Shown: piece after piece, positions 47,416 to 56,419 of the stretch
How positions within the stretch are numbered: the first letter of the stretch is position 1
Layout of the letters: every line of letters starts with the position of its first letter
Source: Verrucomicrobiales bacterium
GTDB taxonomy: Bacteria > Verrucomicrobiota > Verrucomicrobiia > Verrucomicrobiales > DEV007
Length of the DNA stretch: 64,000 bases
Assembly (NCBI GenBank): GCA_012960505.1
Contig: DUBC01000016.1
Location: 62,001-126,000, forward strand
Direction: 5' to 3'
Translations under genes and position numbers: made by a program
The notes under the pieces: generated by a model
Seen by the model: only the letters and a program-made list of their open reading frames with translations
What the model was told of the DNA's origin: nothing
Databases searched by the model: none

Positions 47416-48152
47416 TCCTTAACATCACCTATGGTGAATTCTCCAAAATGAAAAATACTTGCAGCGAGTACTGCGTCAGCTTTGCCTTTGTCTAATACTT
47501 CTGCCATATGTTCTAATTTCCCGGCTCCACCACTCGCAATCACCGGAATATTCAATGATTCGCTGACTTTGGCATTTAACTCAATATCGTAGCCATCCTT
47601 TGTTCCATCTGCATCCATGCTGGTCAGAAGAATTTCCCCAGCGCCTCGATCCTCAACTTCTTTTGCCCATTCGACTGCATCCAAATCAATAGGTTTGCGC
47701 CCGCCATGAGTATAAACTCGCCATGAATTCCCTTCAGGATATTTTTTTGCATCAATTGCAACTACAATGCATTGGGAGCCAAATGCTCTTGATCCTTCTG
47801 AAATAATATCAGGATTATTTACTGCTGCTGTATTTACTCCAACCTTATCTGCTCCTGCATGTAGCATTGTACGCATATCTTCAACTGTCCGAATTCCTCC
47901 TCCAACTGTGAGTGGCATAAAACATTTCTTGGCCGTCTTTTCAACAACGTCCACCATGGTGTTTCTCTCATCTGATGAAGCTGTAATGTCTAAGAAGACG
48001 AGCTCGTCAGCTCCTTGAGCATCGTAGGCCACAGCGCACTCTACAGGATCCCCCGCATCACGAAGCTGTAGAAACTTTGTTCCTTTCACGACTCGACCGT
48101 CAGTAACATCGAGGCAGGGTATTATTCGCTTTGTTAGACTGGAATCTGACAC
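47364..48152 (-). CDS. hisF: imidazole glycerol phosphate synthase cyclase subunit HisF
   Basis: The TIM-barrel cyclase works with HisH in histidine and AICAR formation. Catalytic aspartates lie in [15 protein letters not shown] (Asp15) and VVAIDAKK (near residue 133). The phosphate-binding motifs are VGGGIRT and [10 protein letters not shown]. Length 262 is slightly long, owing to the C-terminal RPLFIPN. Its 3' end overlaps the symporter gene by 52 bp in the antisense direction. No other his gene is nearby. Confidence 0.97.
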   Translation of the reverse strand: MSDSSLTKRIIPCLDVTDGRVVKGTKFLQLRDAGDPVECAVAYDAQGADELVFLDITASSDERNTMVDVVEKTAKKCFMPLTVGGGIRTVEDMRTMLHAGADKVGVNTAAVNNPDIISEGSRAFGSQCIVVAIDAKKYPEGNSWRVYTHGGRKPIDLDAVEWAKEVEDRGAGEILLTSMDADGTKDGYDIELNAKVSESLNIPVIASGGAGKLEHMAEVLDKGKADAVLAASIFHFGEFTIGDVKDYLSSVGVPVRPLFIPN

Positions 48153-48251
48153 TCCTCAACATCCTCTTCCATTTACTAAGGTCAAGTCCGTGACTTAATA
48201 GATTATCAAAATGGTTATTTCTCTAATATATGTTAAGTTATTACAAGAGGT

Positions 48252-49181
48252 ATGTCTGTGCAGTTTTCTGAAGATAAAGTTAACTCGTCTGAAAAGGCTG
48301 ACTCGCTCGTTGATGGATTCCTTGAATTTTTGATTGTTGAAAAGAATGCGGCGCCCCGAACAATCAGTAATTACAGTTACGCATTGAAGGAATTTCGTAA
48401 TTGGTGTGATTCCTTTAAGGGATGGGAGTTATGTAATTCTGAGGATTTTAGAGTTTATCTTTTCGAATGCATGAAACGGGAATTAGCCAGATCTACTATC
48501 AGGTTACATTTTGCGGCAATTAGAAGTTTTTATCGTTATCTTACAAGAAGGAAGGGATTGAAGGTGAATCCTCTACTTGATGTACACCTGCCCAAAGCTG
48601 AAAGGGGCTTGCCTCTGATACTTACATTGAAGCAGGTAGAAGATCTTTTAGTCTTACCATTTAACGTTAAACAGCCAAGACAGGCGCCGGCATGGGCTGC
48701 GGCACGTGATGCTGCCATACTTGAAGTTTTTTATAGTAGCGGTCTGAGATTGGCTGAGTTAGCAGCTCTAGAACTAAGTCACTTTGATTTTTTCAATGAA
48801 ACCATTCGCGTTAAAGGTAAAGGGTCAAAAGAAAGAATAGTTCCTCTTGGATCACATGCTCTGAATGCTTTAAAGAAGTATTGTGATCTTGCGAAAGTTA
48901 AGAGCGGAGCATTATTTATTAGTAAAGCTAGAAAACAAATTTCCACTCGAGCGATTTCAGATATCGTTAAAAAATATACGAAACTTGCCGGATTACCAGT
49001 TGGCGTTAGTCCCCATAAGCTTCGACATAGTTTTGCGACACATTTACTAGATAATGGTGCTGACCTACGAAGTGTCCAGATGCTACTTGGACATGAAAGC
49101 CTTTCAACGACACAGATTTATACTCATGTTAGTGCGGATAGGCTAAAGAAGTCCTATCAGAAATCTCATCCTCGCGCATGA
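48252..49181 (+). CDS. tyrosine recombinase of the XerC/XerD type
   Basis: The catalytic residues of the tyrosine recombinase are present: Arg in YSSGLRLAELAAL, Lys in KGKGSKERIVPLG, HKLRHSFATH, and HESLSTTQIYTH with the nucleophilic Tyr near residue 291. The N-terminal SAM-like arm-binding domain (residues 15-105) contains ISNYSYALKEFRNW. Length 309 fits a housekeeping Xer protein resolving chromosome dimers at dif, not a phage integrase. C or D cannot be told apart. No dif-like site was found. Confidence 0.93.
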   Translation: MSVQFSEDKVNSSEKADSLVDGFLEFLIVEKNAAPRTISNYSYALKEFRNWCDSFKGWELCNSEDFRVYLFECMKRELARSTIRLHFAAIRSFYRYLTRRKGLKVNPLLDVHLPKAERGLPLILTLKQVEDLLVLPFNVKQPRQAPAWAAARDAAILEVFYSSGLRLAELAALELSHFDFFNETIRVKGKGSKERIVPLGSHALNALKKYCDLAKVKSGALFISKARKQISTRAISDIVKKYTKLAGLPVGVSPHKLRHSFATHLLDNGADLRSVQMLLGHESLSTTQIYTHVSADRLKKSYQKSHPRA

Positions 49182-49490
49182 CTTATTTTTCTATTATTAT
49201 ATTGATTATAAATAGAATGCCGGGATCGCGTTTTTGTTTTTCATAGTTCTAATAATATTTGTCATAAATCATCTAAAAGGAGACATGACTAATGGCATAA
49301 ATTTTTCCTTCGTGTGAAGACATGATCTCAAAAAATCTCTTCGGCTCCTGGTTTATTCTGTAAACCTTTAGTGAGATTGAATATAGAAACACGGCGACGA
49401 GGCATTTCAGGTGCCTAGTCGCTCATCTATTGAGTAATCAAGAGGATTTCTCTTTGCTGATTGGGCTTATTCGGTTCAGCATATTCACTA
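49182..49490 (+). other. noncoding region upstream of coaX with a hairpin
   Basis: No gene is seen. The hairpin GCGAC-G-AGGCA (49394-49404) with TGCCT-A-GTCGC (49412-49422) has ten pairs, one G-A mismatch and a 7-nt loop. It may be part of the coaX leader or a terminator remnant; no T-run follows. The rest is AT-rich. Confidence 0.5.
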
Positions 49491-50255
49491 ATGCCTCAAG
49501 AATTTGATTATTTGCTGATTGATATTAGCAATTCATTTACAAAGATTGTTCCATCTAATGCGGAAAGTCTTGGTGATAAAATCATTTCAATTCCTACCAA
49601 TGAGATAAATGAAAGATGTCTTAAGGACTTATCTTGGAATTCTGATTATTCTGATTTTGGTGTAATATTATCTTCGGTAGTTCCTAAACTTAACGATGAA
49701 GTCGAAAGCGTATTTGGTAAGGAAAGAATATTAGAGGTTTCAAACTCTGTTCATATTGGTTGTGAAATAGATTACCCGGATCCTCGAAGTATAGGAGCTG
49801 ACCGTTTAGCTAATGTAGCTGCAGCAGTTTCCCTTTATGGGGAACCGGCAGTGATCGTTGATTTTGGAACAGCCGTCACCTTTGATGTTATTTCCTCGGA
49901 AAAATCCTATATTGGTGGTGTCATTGCTCCTGGCTTAACCTCAATGACTGATTACATGTTTGATCATACGGCACTTTTACCAAGAATTGATCTTGATGAA
50001 CCATCTTCTATTATTGGAAAATCGACTGAAGATGCAATGCTTTCAGGGGCCGTTATTGGTTATCGCGGTTTGGTAAAAGAAATAATTTCTTCAATATTTA
50101 AAGAGCTTGAGGAGTCTTCTGTTCAAGTCATTGCTACTGGAGGCTATGCCCAATTAATTTCATCCGGTCTAAAGGAAATTAATATTGTAAATGATTCTCT
50201 GACACTTGAAGGTCTACGTATTATTGCTGGCCTCAACCCATCTCATGAAAGCTGA
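49491..50255 (+). CDS. coaX: type III pantothenate kinase
   Basis: Phosphorylates pantothenate in the first step of CoA synthesis. The ASKHA fold has LLIDISNSFTKIV at the N-terminus, where most CoaX proteins have a D-x-G-N-T/S pattern; the Gly is Ser here. Other landmarks are DPRSIGADRLANVAAA, IVDFGTAVTFDVI, YIGGVIAPGL and IATGGYAQLI. I chose the ATG at 49491; a TTG at 49461 adds ten residues. It overlaps the ROK kinase start by 11 bp, so the two kinases are coupled. Substrate and pathway are well supported. Confidence 0.92.
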   Translation: MPQEFDYLLIDISNSFTKIVPSNAESLGDKIISIPTNEINERCLKDLSWNSDYSDFGVILSSVVPKLNDEVESVFGKERILEVSNSVHIGCEIDYPDPRSIGADRLANVAAAVSLYGEPAVIVDFGTAVTFDVISSEKSYIGGVIAPGLTSMTDYMFDHTALLPRIDLDEPSSIIGKSTEDAMLSGAVIGYRGLVKEIISSIFKELEESSVQVIATGGYAQLISSGLKEINIVNDSLTLEGLRIIAGLNPSHES

Positions 50256-51201
50256 TATTTCTCAGAAACCTTGCTCCATTGGAATCGATTTTGGTGGAAC
50301 TTCTGTCAAAATTGGATCCTTGTTTGAGATATTATCTGATGGAAATAAGGACCCCAAGGTTCTGGTAACATCGGATTATGATTCGGTGCAATCGCTTATC
50401 ACAGCGATGGTTAATGTTGTTAATGAATTTAGGGAAAATAACGGAAATATAGTTACCTTAGGGTGTGGAGTTCCTGGATTAGTGGACTTTGAGTTGGGGC
50501 ACATTCATACTCTTACAAACGTTCCTGGTTGGAATAATATTCCATTCAGAGAAATACTAGAAGAGAGACTTGAGATTCCTATTTTTGTTGATAATGACGC
50601 GAACTGTATGGCTTATGCTGAATATCGCTATGGAGCTGCTCAAGGTTGTTCAAATGTAGTAGCTTTGACGCTGGGCACAGGAATAGGTGGAGGTCTCATT
50701 ATCGGAGGAAAACTTTATAGAGGAACTGACTTTGCTGCTGGAGAATTAGGTAATCACTCTATTGATTACCAAGGACCAGAGAATACGTACGGGTTAAGAG
50801 GTGCCCTCGAATGTTATATGGGTAACCGTCAAATTTGTGAACTTGCGAGCATGCGTTTTGAGGGTCGGCAGGTACCTGAAGGTGGGTGGAATCCCAAACT
50901 AGTTACTGATCTGGCTAAAGAAGGTGATCCGATAGCTATTGAAATCTGGGATCAGGTTGCAGAGTGGCTTGCTTCTGCCCTTGCTAGCACCGCTTGGCTT
51001 TTAAATCCTGATGCATTCGTCATTGGTGGAGGAATCGCTTGTGCAGGTGATTTTCTCTTTGAGCCTTTAAGGAAGAAAATTAATAATCAGGTTTCTGATG
51101 TTATAGCAAAGGATTTAAAGATATTGCCTGCTCATTTTGGTAAAGAAGCAGGCATTATTGGTAGTGCAGCTCAAGCCTTAGACAAATATAATCAAGGCTG
51201 A
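50245..51201 (+). CDS. ROK-family sugar kinase (glucokinase-like), zinc motif missing
   Basis: ROK kinases phosphorylate glucose, N-acetyl sugars or related hexoses. The ATP site IGIDFGGTSVKIG (residues 12-24), the catalytic-Asp motif VDNDANCMAYAEYRYG and ALTLGTGIGGGLIIGGKLYRG are intact. The zinc-binding CxCGxxGCxE, usual after the GELGH region, is replaced by GPENTYGLRGALECYMG with only one Cys. The ATG at 50245 is preferred, overlapping coaX by 11 bp. Its 318 residues are standard. Sugar specificity is unknown. Confidence 0.9.
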   Translation: MKADISQKPCSIGIDFGGTSVKIGSLFEILSDGNKDPKVLVTSDYDSVQSLITAMVNVVNEFRENNGNIVTLGCGVPGLVDFELGHIHTLTNVPGWNNIPFREILEERLEIPIFVDNDANCMAYAEYRYGAAQGCSNVVALTLGTGIGGGLIIGGKLYRGTDFAAGELGNHSIDYQGPENTYGLRGALECYMGNRQICELASMRFEGRQVPEGGWNPKLVTDLAKEGDPIAIEIWDQVAEWLASALASTAWLLNPDAFVIGGGIACAGDFLFEPLRKKINNQVSDVIAKDLKILPAHFGKEAGIIGSAAQALDKYNQG

Positions 51202-52061
51202 AACGGCTCACTTGACGGCTCTTCCTGTGGAGTAACTGTAACGACCGATTGATTCTTTTGTGCTAATAGTTTTTTCTGAAATTTGCTTTGGACGATGTCT
51301 ATGAGTACAAGAATAGCGATCACAAAGTAGAAGGTAGTTTTTGTCATAGGCTGTATTTCGTTACCAAAAAATTTCAGATGTGCTTTGTGAGCGCCTTCAG
51401 AAATCAACATGATTCCGACGATGAATAATATGAATAACCCTAGTATTTCATATAGCCTATTTTTCTGTAAAAAATCGGAAACTTTATCAGCCAACAAAAT
51501 CATTAAGAGGCCGCTTAATATGATGGCAGTTGCCATTATCCACATAATATAATCAGTTTTTCCCGTCGGGTTCCCCGTGGAATCTAAAACAGGTTCTTGG
51601 GCAAGTGCCATTGCGCTTAATATAGAATCAAAAGAAAACACAAGATTCATCATAACGATTGTGAATATGACCCTCCCAGGAGACTTAAATTTTCGATCCT
51701 CATCACCGCTGTCCAAGTGATCATTGCCTATCATATGGAAGATTTCCTTGACGGCAGTATAGAGTATAAAAATGCCTCCGAATAGAACAATGATACTTTC
51801 TAAGTTCAATTGACCTTCGACGAATCTCCAATTCATGACAAGAAAGGGGCTTGTGAAAGCTGCAATGATACTTGTCAGGAGGAAGAGAAGGATAATCCTT
51901 GCCAGGACCGCTACGCCGATTCCCAGTTTTCTAACGTATGCCTGTTTCTCTTTGGGGGCTCTCTTGGATTCAATAGAGATATATAGGAGATTGTCGAAAC
52001 CTAGTACCGCTTGAAGGAGTAGCAGCATCATGAGAGTGAATAGTTGTCCTATGATGTCCAT
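51192..52061 (-). CDS. TerC-family integral membrane protein
   Basis: About eight membrane helices with the conserved acidic region QAVLGFDNLLYISIES at residues 17-32 and a second FSFDSILSAMALA repeat near 145. TerC proteins are linked to metal-ion homeostasis (manganese export in some bacteria). A short insert of 20 residues follows the second conserved block. The end overlaps the ROK kinase end by 10 bp on the other strand. No ter operon is present. Confidence 0.88.
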   Translation of the reverse strand: MDIIGQLFTLMMLLLLQAVLGFDNLLYISIESKRAPKEKQAYVRKLGIGVAVLARIILLFLLTSIIAAFTSPFLVMNWRFVEGQLNLESIIVLFGGIFILYTAVKEIFHMIGNDHLDSGDEDRKFKSPGRVIFTIVMMNLVFSFDSILSAMALAQEPVLDSTGNPTGKTDYIMWIMATAIILSGLLMILLADKVSDFLQKNRLYEILGLFILFIVGIMLISEGAHKAHLKFFGNEIQPMTKTTFYFVIAILVLIDIVQSKFQKKLLAQKNQSVVTVTPQEEPSSEPFQP

Positions 52062-52098
52062 TATGAATATGTAATTAATTTAATATAGAGCCTAATAA

Positions 52099-52920
52099 TC
52101 AAACTATATTAGGTCTCTTTTTTACTTTTTCCCATGCTTGTTCCATTTTATCGATGTCTGCTTCAAAGATATTGGTTCCCTCATTTTCTAAAACATTCTC
52201 AAGTTGATTGAAGCGTCGAGTAAATTTTTCATTGGCCGCGGCCAATAATGCTTCAGAATCCATACCCAGCTTTCTTGTAAGGTTAGTTACTGAGAATAAG
52301 AGGTCTCCAATTTCTTCTGCAAGATGATCATTACTAATATTTGCCCCTCCTTCTCTGAGAGCCTCTTCGACTTCATTCAATTCTTCTCTAATCTTAGGGA
52401 TTACTGAGTCCGCATTAGGCCAGTCAAAACCAACCCTTTCTACCTTCTTTTGAATTTCATGTGCTTTTATGAGTGAAGGAAGTCCATTAGTTATGTTTTC
52501 AAGAATCCTTTGATTTGCTTCCCCTTTTTCCGATCGTTTAATCTCTTCCCAGCGCTTCAAGACCGTTTCAGTATCACTAGCATCATCATCTCCAAACACA
52601 TGAGGATGACGTCTTATTAATTTCTCTGAAACTTCTGTTGCAACATCTTCGAGTACAAAGTTTTCTTTTTCTGATTCAGAAGCAATTTCACATTGCATCA
52701 CGACTTGCAGTAGCAAATCACCAAGTTCTTCAAGCACGTGTCCTTTATTGCCTGTACGAATCGCATCAGCAGCCTCATATGCTTCTTCTAAAATATTTGG
52801 GATTAGGCTCTTCTGAGTCTGTTCTATGTCCCATGGACAACCGTCAGGCCCTCTCAAAATATGTACGATGGCTCTGAGTCTATCAATTGGGGCTATTGAT
52901 GTATCAGGTGGTTTAGGCAT
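52099..52920 (-). CDS. mazG: nucleoside triphosphate pyrophosphohydrolase MazG
   Basis: A house-cleaning enzyme hydrolysing NTPs to NMP and PPi. Two MazG domains are present: the N-terminal one with CPWDIEQTQKSL, NILEEAYEAADAI and LEELGDLLLQVVM, and the second near residues 160-240 with EEIGDLLFSVTNL. The ExxE-12-ExxD metal pattern is intact in the first. Length 273 is standard. It is followed by the SOUL protein gene upstream on the same strand (27 bp). Confidence 0.95.
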   Translation of the reverse strand: MPKPPDTSIAPIDRLRAIVHILRGPDGCPWDIEQTQKSLIPNILEEAYEAADAIRTGNKGHVLEELGDLLLQVVMQCEIASESEKENFVLEDVATEVSEKLIRRHPHVFGDDDASDTETVLKRWEEIKRSEKGEANQRILENITNGLPSLIKAHEIQKKVERVGFDWPNADSVIPKIREELNEVEEALREGGANISNDHLAEEIGDLLFSVTNLTRKLGMDSEALLAAANEKFTRRFNQLENVLENEGTNIFEADIDKMEQAWEKVKKRPNIV

Positions 52921-52947
52921 TTTTGGTTTTTTAAATAACTATTTTCT

Positions 52948-53571
52948 TTAATTGGAATCGGTTTTCAAATCGGAATCATTTATTTTAATCAGAACCTCAT
53001 TCCGACGAAGAAAAACTGGTATCCAGGGACGATCGTAATAAGCAAATATTGGTTTAGAGGTTTTGTCTACGCTAAGGCCTGCTTTACTTATTTTTGCCTG
53101 TAGTTTCTTTGCTACAATATTTTCTTTCTTAGATCTACCCTTGAAGCGTATTGCAGCAAATGTGCCAGGTTTAATCTTGGCAATGTGAAGTGAATTTGAT
53201 GAAGGAAGTGGTGCACCTTGCTTGGCAATTTTTCTAGGTAGAACAAAACTCATTTCTCTTTCATTACCTTTCATGCCCATAAATACAGGTGTTGTCATGG
53301 TAATTTTCTCACCTTTCTCGTTGGATTTATCGATGTACCGAAATAACCTCATAAAATGAGAGTCTTTCTCGTCATCTTTCTTAGATTTTGATTTTTTAGT
53401 ACTTACGATTGTCATCTCGTCATATTTGCGAATTTCAAATCCACTAGGATGTTTCTTCGAAGTATATTCTGGAGATTCATAGTCACTTCTGGTCAATTTA
53501 ATTCCAGCAAATCCAATAACTGAACTTGCTAGAATGATAAGAATTAGACCAATATTAATTTTCATATTCAT
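52948..53571 (-). CDS. exported SOUL/heme-binding-like protein
   Basis: SOUL-domain beta barrel. A hydrophobic N-terminus (residues 4-23) suggests export or membrane anchoring. The family pattern appears in GFEIRKYDEM, FMRLFRYIDKSNEKGEKITMTTPV and the final PIFAYYDRPWIPVFLRRNEV. Relatives bind haem or act as peroxidase-like proteins, but haem binding cannot be seen from sequence. It lies between mazG and the oppositely oriented yebC. Confidence 0.87.
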   Translation of the reverse strand: MNMKINIGLILIILASSVIGFAGIKLTRSDYESPEYTSKKHPSGFEIRKYDEMTIVSTKKSKSKKDDEKDSHFMRLFRYIDKSNEKGEKITMTTPVFMGMKGNEREMSFVLPRKIAKQGAPLPSSNSLHIAKIKPGTFAAIRFKGRSKKENIVAKKLQAKISKAGLSVDKTSKPIFAYYDRPWIPVFLRRNEVLIKINDSDLKTDSN

Positions 53572-53657
53572 TTTTTGTGAGTGATTTATAGAATATTTAG
53601 CTATCTTTTAAATCAGCAACTTGCGTAACTAGAAAATATGAACATTTTTTACTGATT

Positions 53658-54368
53658 ATGGGAAGAGCATTTGAGTATCGCCGTGCATCAAAGGAGAAGC
53701 GTTGGGATAAAATGTCCAAGGTTTTCCCCAAGCTTGCAAGATCAATTACTATGGCTGCTAAGTCTAGCGGACCAGATCCTGAGACCAATCGTGCGCTCAG
53801 GACAGCTATTAGCAATGCGAAGGCGGAGAATATGCCTAAGGATAACATTGATAAAGCAATTAAGAGGGCTTCGGGAAAGGATGGTGCTCTTTACAATGAA
53901 GTGAATTATGAAGCGAAAGGGCCTCAAGGATCATTACTCTTTATAGAGACAGCGACTGATAACACGAACCGAACTGTGGCTAATTTAAAAATGATTTTGA
54001 ACAAGAATCATGCAGAGATGGTTACGACGGGTTCATTGGAATTTATGTTTTCTCGTAAGGCCGTTATTCAGTTCCAAAAGCAAGGTGATATGGATATGGA
54101 TGAAATAGAGCTTGAGTTAATTGATCATGGCCTAGAAGAGCTTTCAATTAATGAAAGAACAGTTTATGTGCATGGAGATTTTAAATCTTTTGGCAGTCTC
54201 ACTGCTGCGATTGAAAGTCTAGGCATCGAAAATGTTAAGGCTAATTTACAAAGGATCCCTAATTCTCCTGTTCAAATGAATGAGAAACAAATTGAAGAAG
54301 TCGAGGCGCTTATTGATAAGATTGAAGATGATGATGATGTTCAATCTGTTTTCACAAACATTGCTTAA
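53658..54368 (+). CDS. yebC: YebC/PmpR-family DNA-binding regulator
   Basis: Conserved cytoplasmic protein with MGRAFEYRRASKEKRWDKMSK at the N-terminus, in line with the usual GRWxxIKxKK start. It also has ALRTAISNAKAENMPKDNID and the NLNRTVANLK-type block (NTNRTVANLKMILNKNH). Family members act as transcription factors, and recent work links some to ribosome stalling relief. The precise role here is open. Length 236 is typical. Confidence 0.95.
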   Translation: MGRAFEYRRASKEKRWDKMSKVFPKLARSITMAAKSSGPDPETNRALRTAISNAKAENMPKDNIDKAIKRASGKDGALYNEVNYEAKGPQGSLLFIETATDNTNRTVANLKMILNKNHAEMVTTGSLEFMFSRKAVIQFQKQGDMDMDEIELELIDHGLEELSINERTVYVHGDFKSFGSLTAAIESLGIENVKANLQRIPNSPVQMNEKQIEEVEALIDKIEDDDDVQSVFTNIA

Positions 54369-54392
54369 CTGAAATTTATATAGACTAGTTCA

Positions 54393-54848
54393 TTAGTCTT
54401 CTATGATTTCAGCATCAATCACGGATTCATCTTTTTCCCAATTGCTCGTTGTTTTATTTTGATTAAAATCTGCACTCGTTCGGACAATCATTTTATTCTT
54501 CAAAAAGTTCTTTAAGAATTCCCGTAAATATGATCTTAGCTTTGGGATAAGAAGACAGAATCCAACAAAATCCGTTAAAAATCCTGGAGTAAGCAGTATT
54601 GCTCCCGCGACTAGTATCATTAGACCATCTAACACTTCACGGTGTGGTATTTTTCCCATTCTAAGGGCAGATTGAACGTTTCTAATTGTTTGAGATCCCT
54701 GTATTTTTGTTAGTCTTGCTCCAATGATTGCCGTTATGAAAATAATGAGAACAGTTAGTTCCCAGCTAATCTTTTTGCCTACTTCTATAAGTAGAAACAA
54801 TTCAATAATTGGAACACTAATGAACAAAATGAGCAGTCTGAAAAACAT
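54393..54848 (-). CDS. fxsA: FxsA-family membrane protein
   Basis: Cytoplasmic membrane protein with several helices. Family signatures are IELFLLIEVGKKISWELTVL (residues 15-34) and ILLTPGFLTDFVGFCLLIP. Its E. coli relative affects exclusion of phage T7 when overproduced, but the normal function is unknown. The C-terminal tail is acidic. It follows the sulfatase fragment upstream on the same strand. Confidence 0.9.
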   Translation of the reverse strand: MFFRLLILFISVPIIELFLLIEVGKKISWELTVLIIFITAIIGARLTKIQGSQTIRNVQSALRMGKIPHREVLDGLMILVAGAILLTPGFLTDFVGFCLLIPKLRSYLREFLKNFLKNKMIVRTSADFNQNKTTSNWEKDESVIDAEIIED

Positions 54849-54855
54849 AAGAAGC

Positions 54856-56209
54856 TTAGGGTCTTAATAACTTTACTGCTTCTTCCATTAGTTTCTCAAG
54901 CTCTCTTATTTTTTCCGGATATTTTGCTGATAAATTGTTTGTTTCTCCAATGTCAGTATTTAAGTTATATAATTCCAGTCCGTTATTTTTAGCATTTCGA
55001 ACAGCTTTCCATTCTTTTTTTCTTATTGCTGTCTTGTTGCCGTATTTCCAAAAAAGGTAAGGATGTATTTGTTGCTGATCGGATTTTCCTAGAAGAGTTG
55101 GCGCAAAAGATAATCCATCCAATTCAGCTGGAGGAATAATCCCCGCTAGATCACATGCAGTGGGTAACCAGTCCCAGAACGCAAGAGGTTGATCAGACTC
55201 TGTTCCAGGGCTGATTTTGTCGGGCCAATAAGCAATGCCAGGTACCCTTATGCCACCCTCATAGAGGTCTCGTTTATATCCTCTTAGGGGCCCATTAGCA
55301 TTAAATGTTTCATGCTTATGCCCTCCTTCAGAGTGAGGTCCATTATCTGATGTGAAAAAAACCATAGTTTCATTTTGAATATTTAATTCTTTTAGTAGTT
55401 GAATAATTTTTCCAACATCCTTGTCCAATCTTGTTATCATTGCGGCTGCACCCTTTTGTGTATATGCCATAGTCAGAAACTTCCATGCCATCTCCAGTTG
55501 CTCTTCCTCCTTCATTATTTGCATGCGGCATGGTCCAATGTACATGGAGAAGAAATGGCATGTTTTTATGATTCCTTATAAACTCCATTGCTTGTGTTGT
55601 TAAGAGATCATGGGAATAAGTGATACGTTTTTTTGAAACACGCCCTCTATCCTTTGTCGATCCCGTGAGAACATTTCCTTTCAATATAACTTTTTCAGTA
55701 TTTTTCCATAGATGGGTGGGATAATAGTTATGCGCTTGTCCTTGGTCTAAGTAACCAAACCAAAAATCAAAACCGTTCTTGTTCGGGTGCCCAGTTGTTC
55801 CCATGCCTCCCATTGCCCATTTCCCAACGCCTCCTGTAGCGTAACCTCTAGATTTTAATAGTTCTGCCACCGTAATATCAGCAGGCTTAAAATGATAATT
55901 AGTATTTGAAGAAATGGGTGTATGCCCCATGTGTTTGCCTGTCCATAGTGATAGTCGTGAAGGCCTGCAAACTGTGTTTCCCGCATAATAAGATGTGAAA
56001 CGAAGTCCGCCTCGAGCCATTTTATCTAAGTTGGGTGTTTTGATAGTTGTTTGACCAAAGCATCCCAAGTCTCCATATCCAAGATCATCGGCCATGATAT
56101 AAATCAGGTTTGGTGGTAGTTTTTTATTTCTTGGGGATGCTAGTGAAAAAGTTGATAAGGTGAAAAATAGTAGGCCCGAAAAACCGATTTTAAGAGTTGG
56201 TATTTTCAT
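54856..56209 (-). pseudogene. arylsulfatase-type sulfatase disrupted by a frameshift
   Basis: The upstream part (56209 to about 55455) encodes a signal peptide, metal-binding MADDLGYGDLG and the formylglycine site CRPSRLSLWTGKHMGH (Cys81), ending in HANNEGGRATGDGMEVSDYGIYT. The downstream part (about 55460 to 54856), in another frame, continues with KGAAAMITRLDKDVGKI, TSDNGPHSEGG and the C-terminal sulfatase region. The frames cross near 55453-55470. Homologues typically have about eight to ten more residues at this point, so the change looks like an out-of-frame deletion, not a single base. It may be a true pseudogene or an assembly error. It lies 8 bp from fxsA. Confidence 0.87.
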
Positions 56210-56419
56210 GTTTGAATGATTGTATTGAAGAACAATTTATTATCTTAATCTTCCAACTTAAGTTTTGATAGAAATTCGTACTCAGAAGAAATTATGTAGA
56301 ATTATCTTTTTACTTAACTTGTTAATAATTAATAAGTTAAGTTTAATTAATTGCTAAAAAATGCATAATAATTATAAGTTCGCTTTGCTATTTACTTAAA
56401 TTGGGGTTTTAGAATCAAC
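56210..56419. other. AT-rich divergent promoter region with inverted repeat
   Basis: This gap separates the sulfatase from the desaturase on the other strand. An imperfect 14-bp inverted repeat, ACTTAACTTGTTAA (56312-56325) and TTAATAAGTTAAGT (56329-56342), with a 3-bp centre and one G-T wobble, could be an operator or a weak terminator. No other gene is seen. Confidence 0.45.

Noticed and set aside
48252-49181. Phage integrase
   Set aside because: Length, domain layout and surrounding housekeeping genes fit a Xer recombinase; no prophage genes or attachment repeats are nearby.
49277-49294. Leader peptide with a good AAGGAG
   Set aside because: The spacing to the 10-codon ATG is only 2 nt, and the next ATG opens a two-codon frame; neither looks like a real leader peptide.
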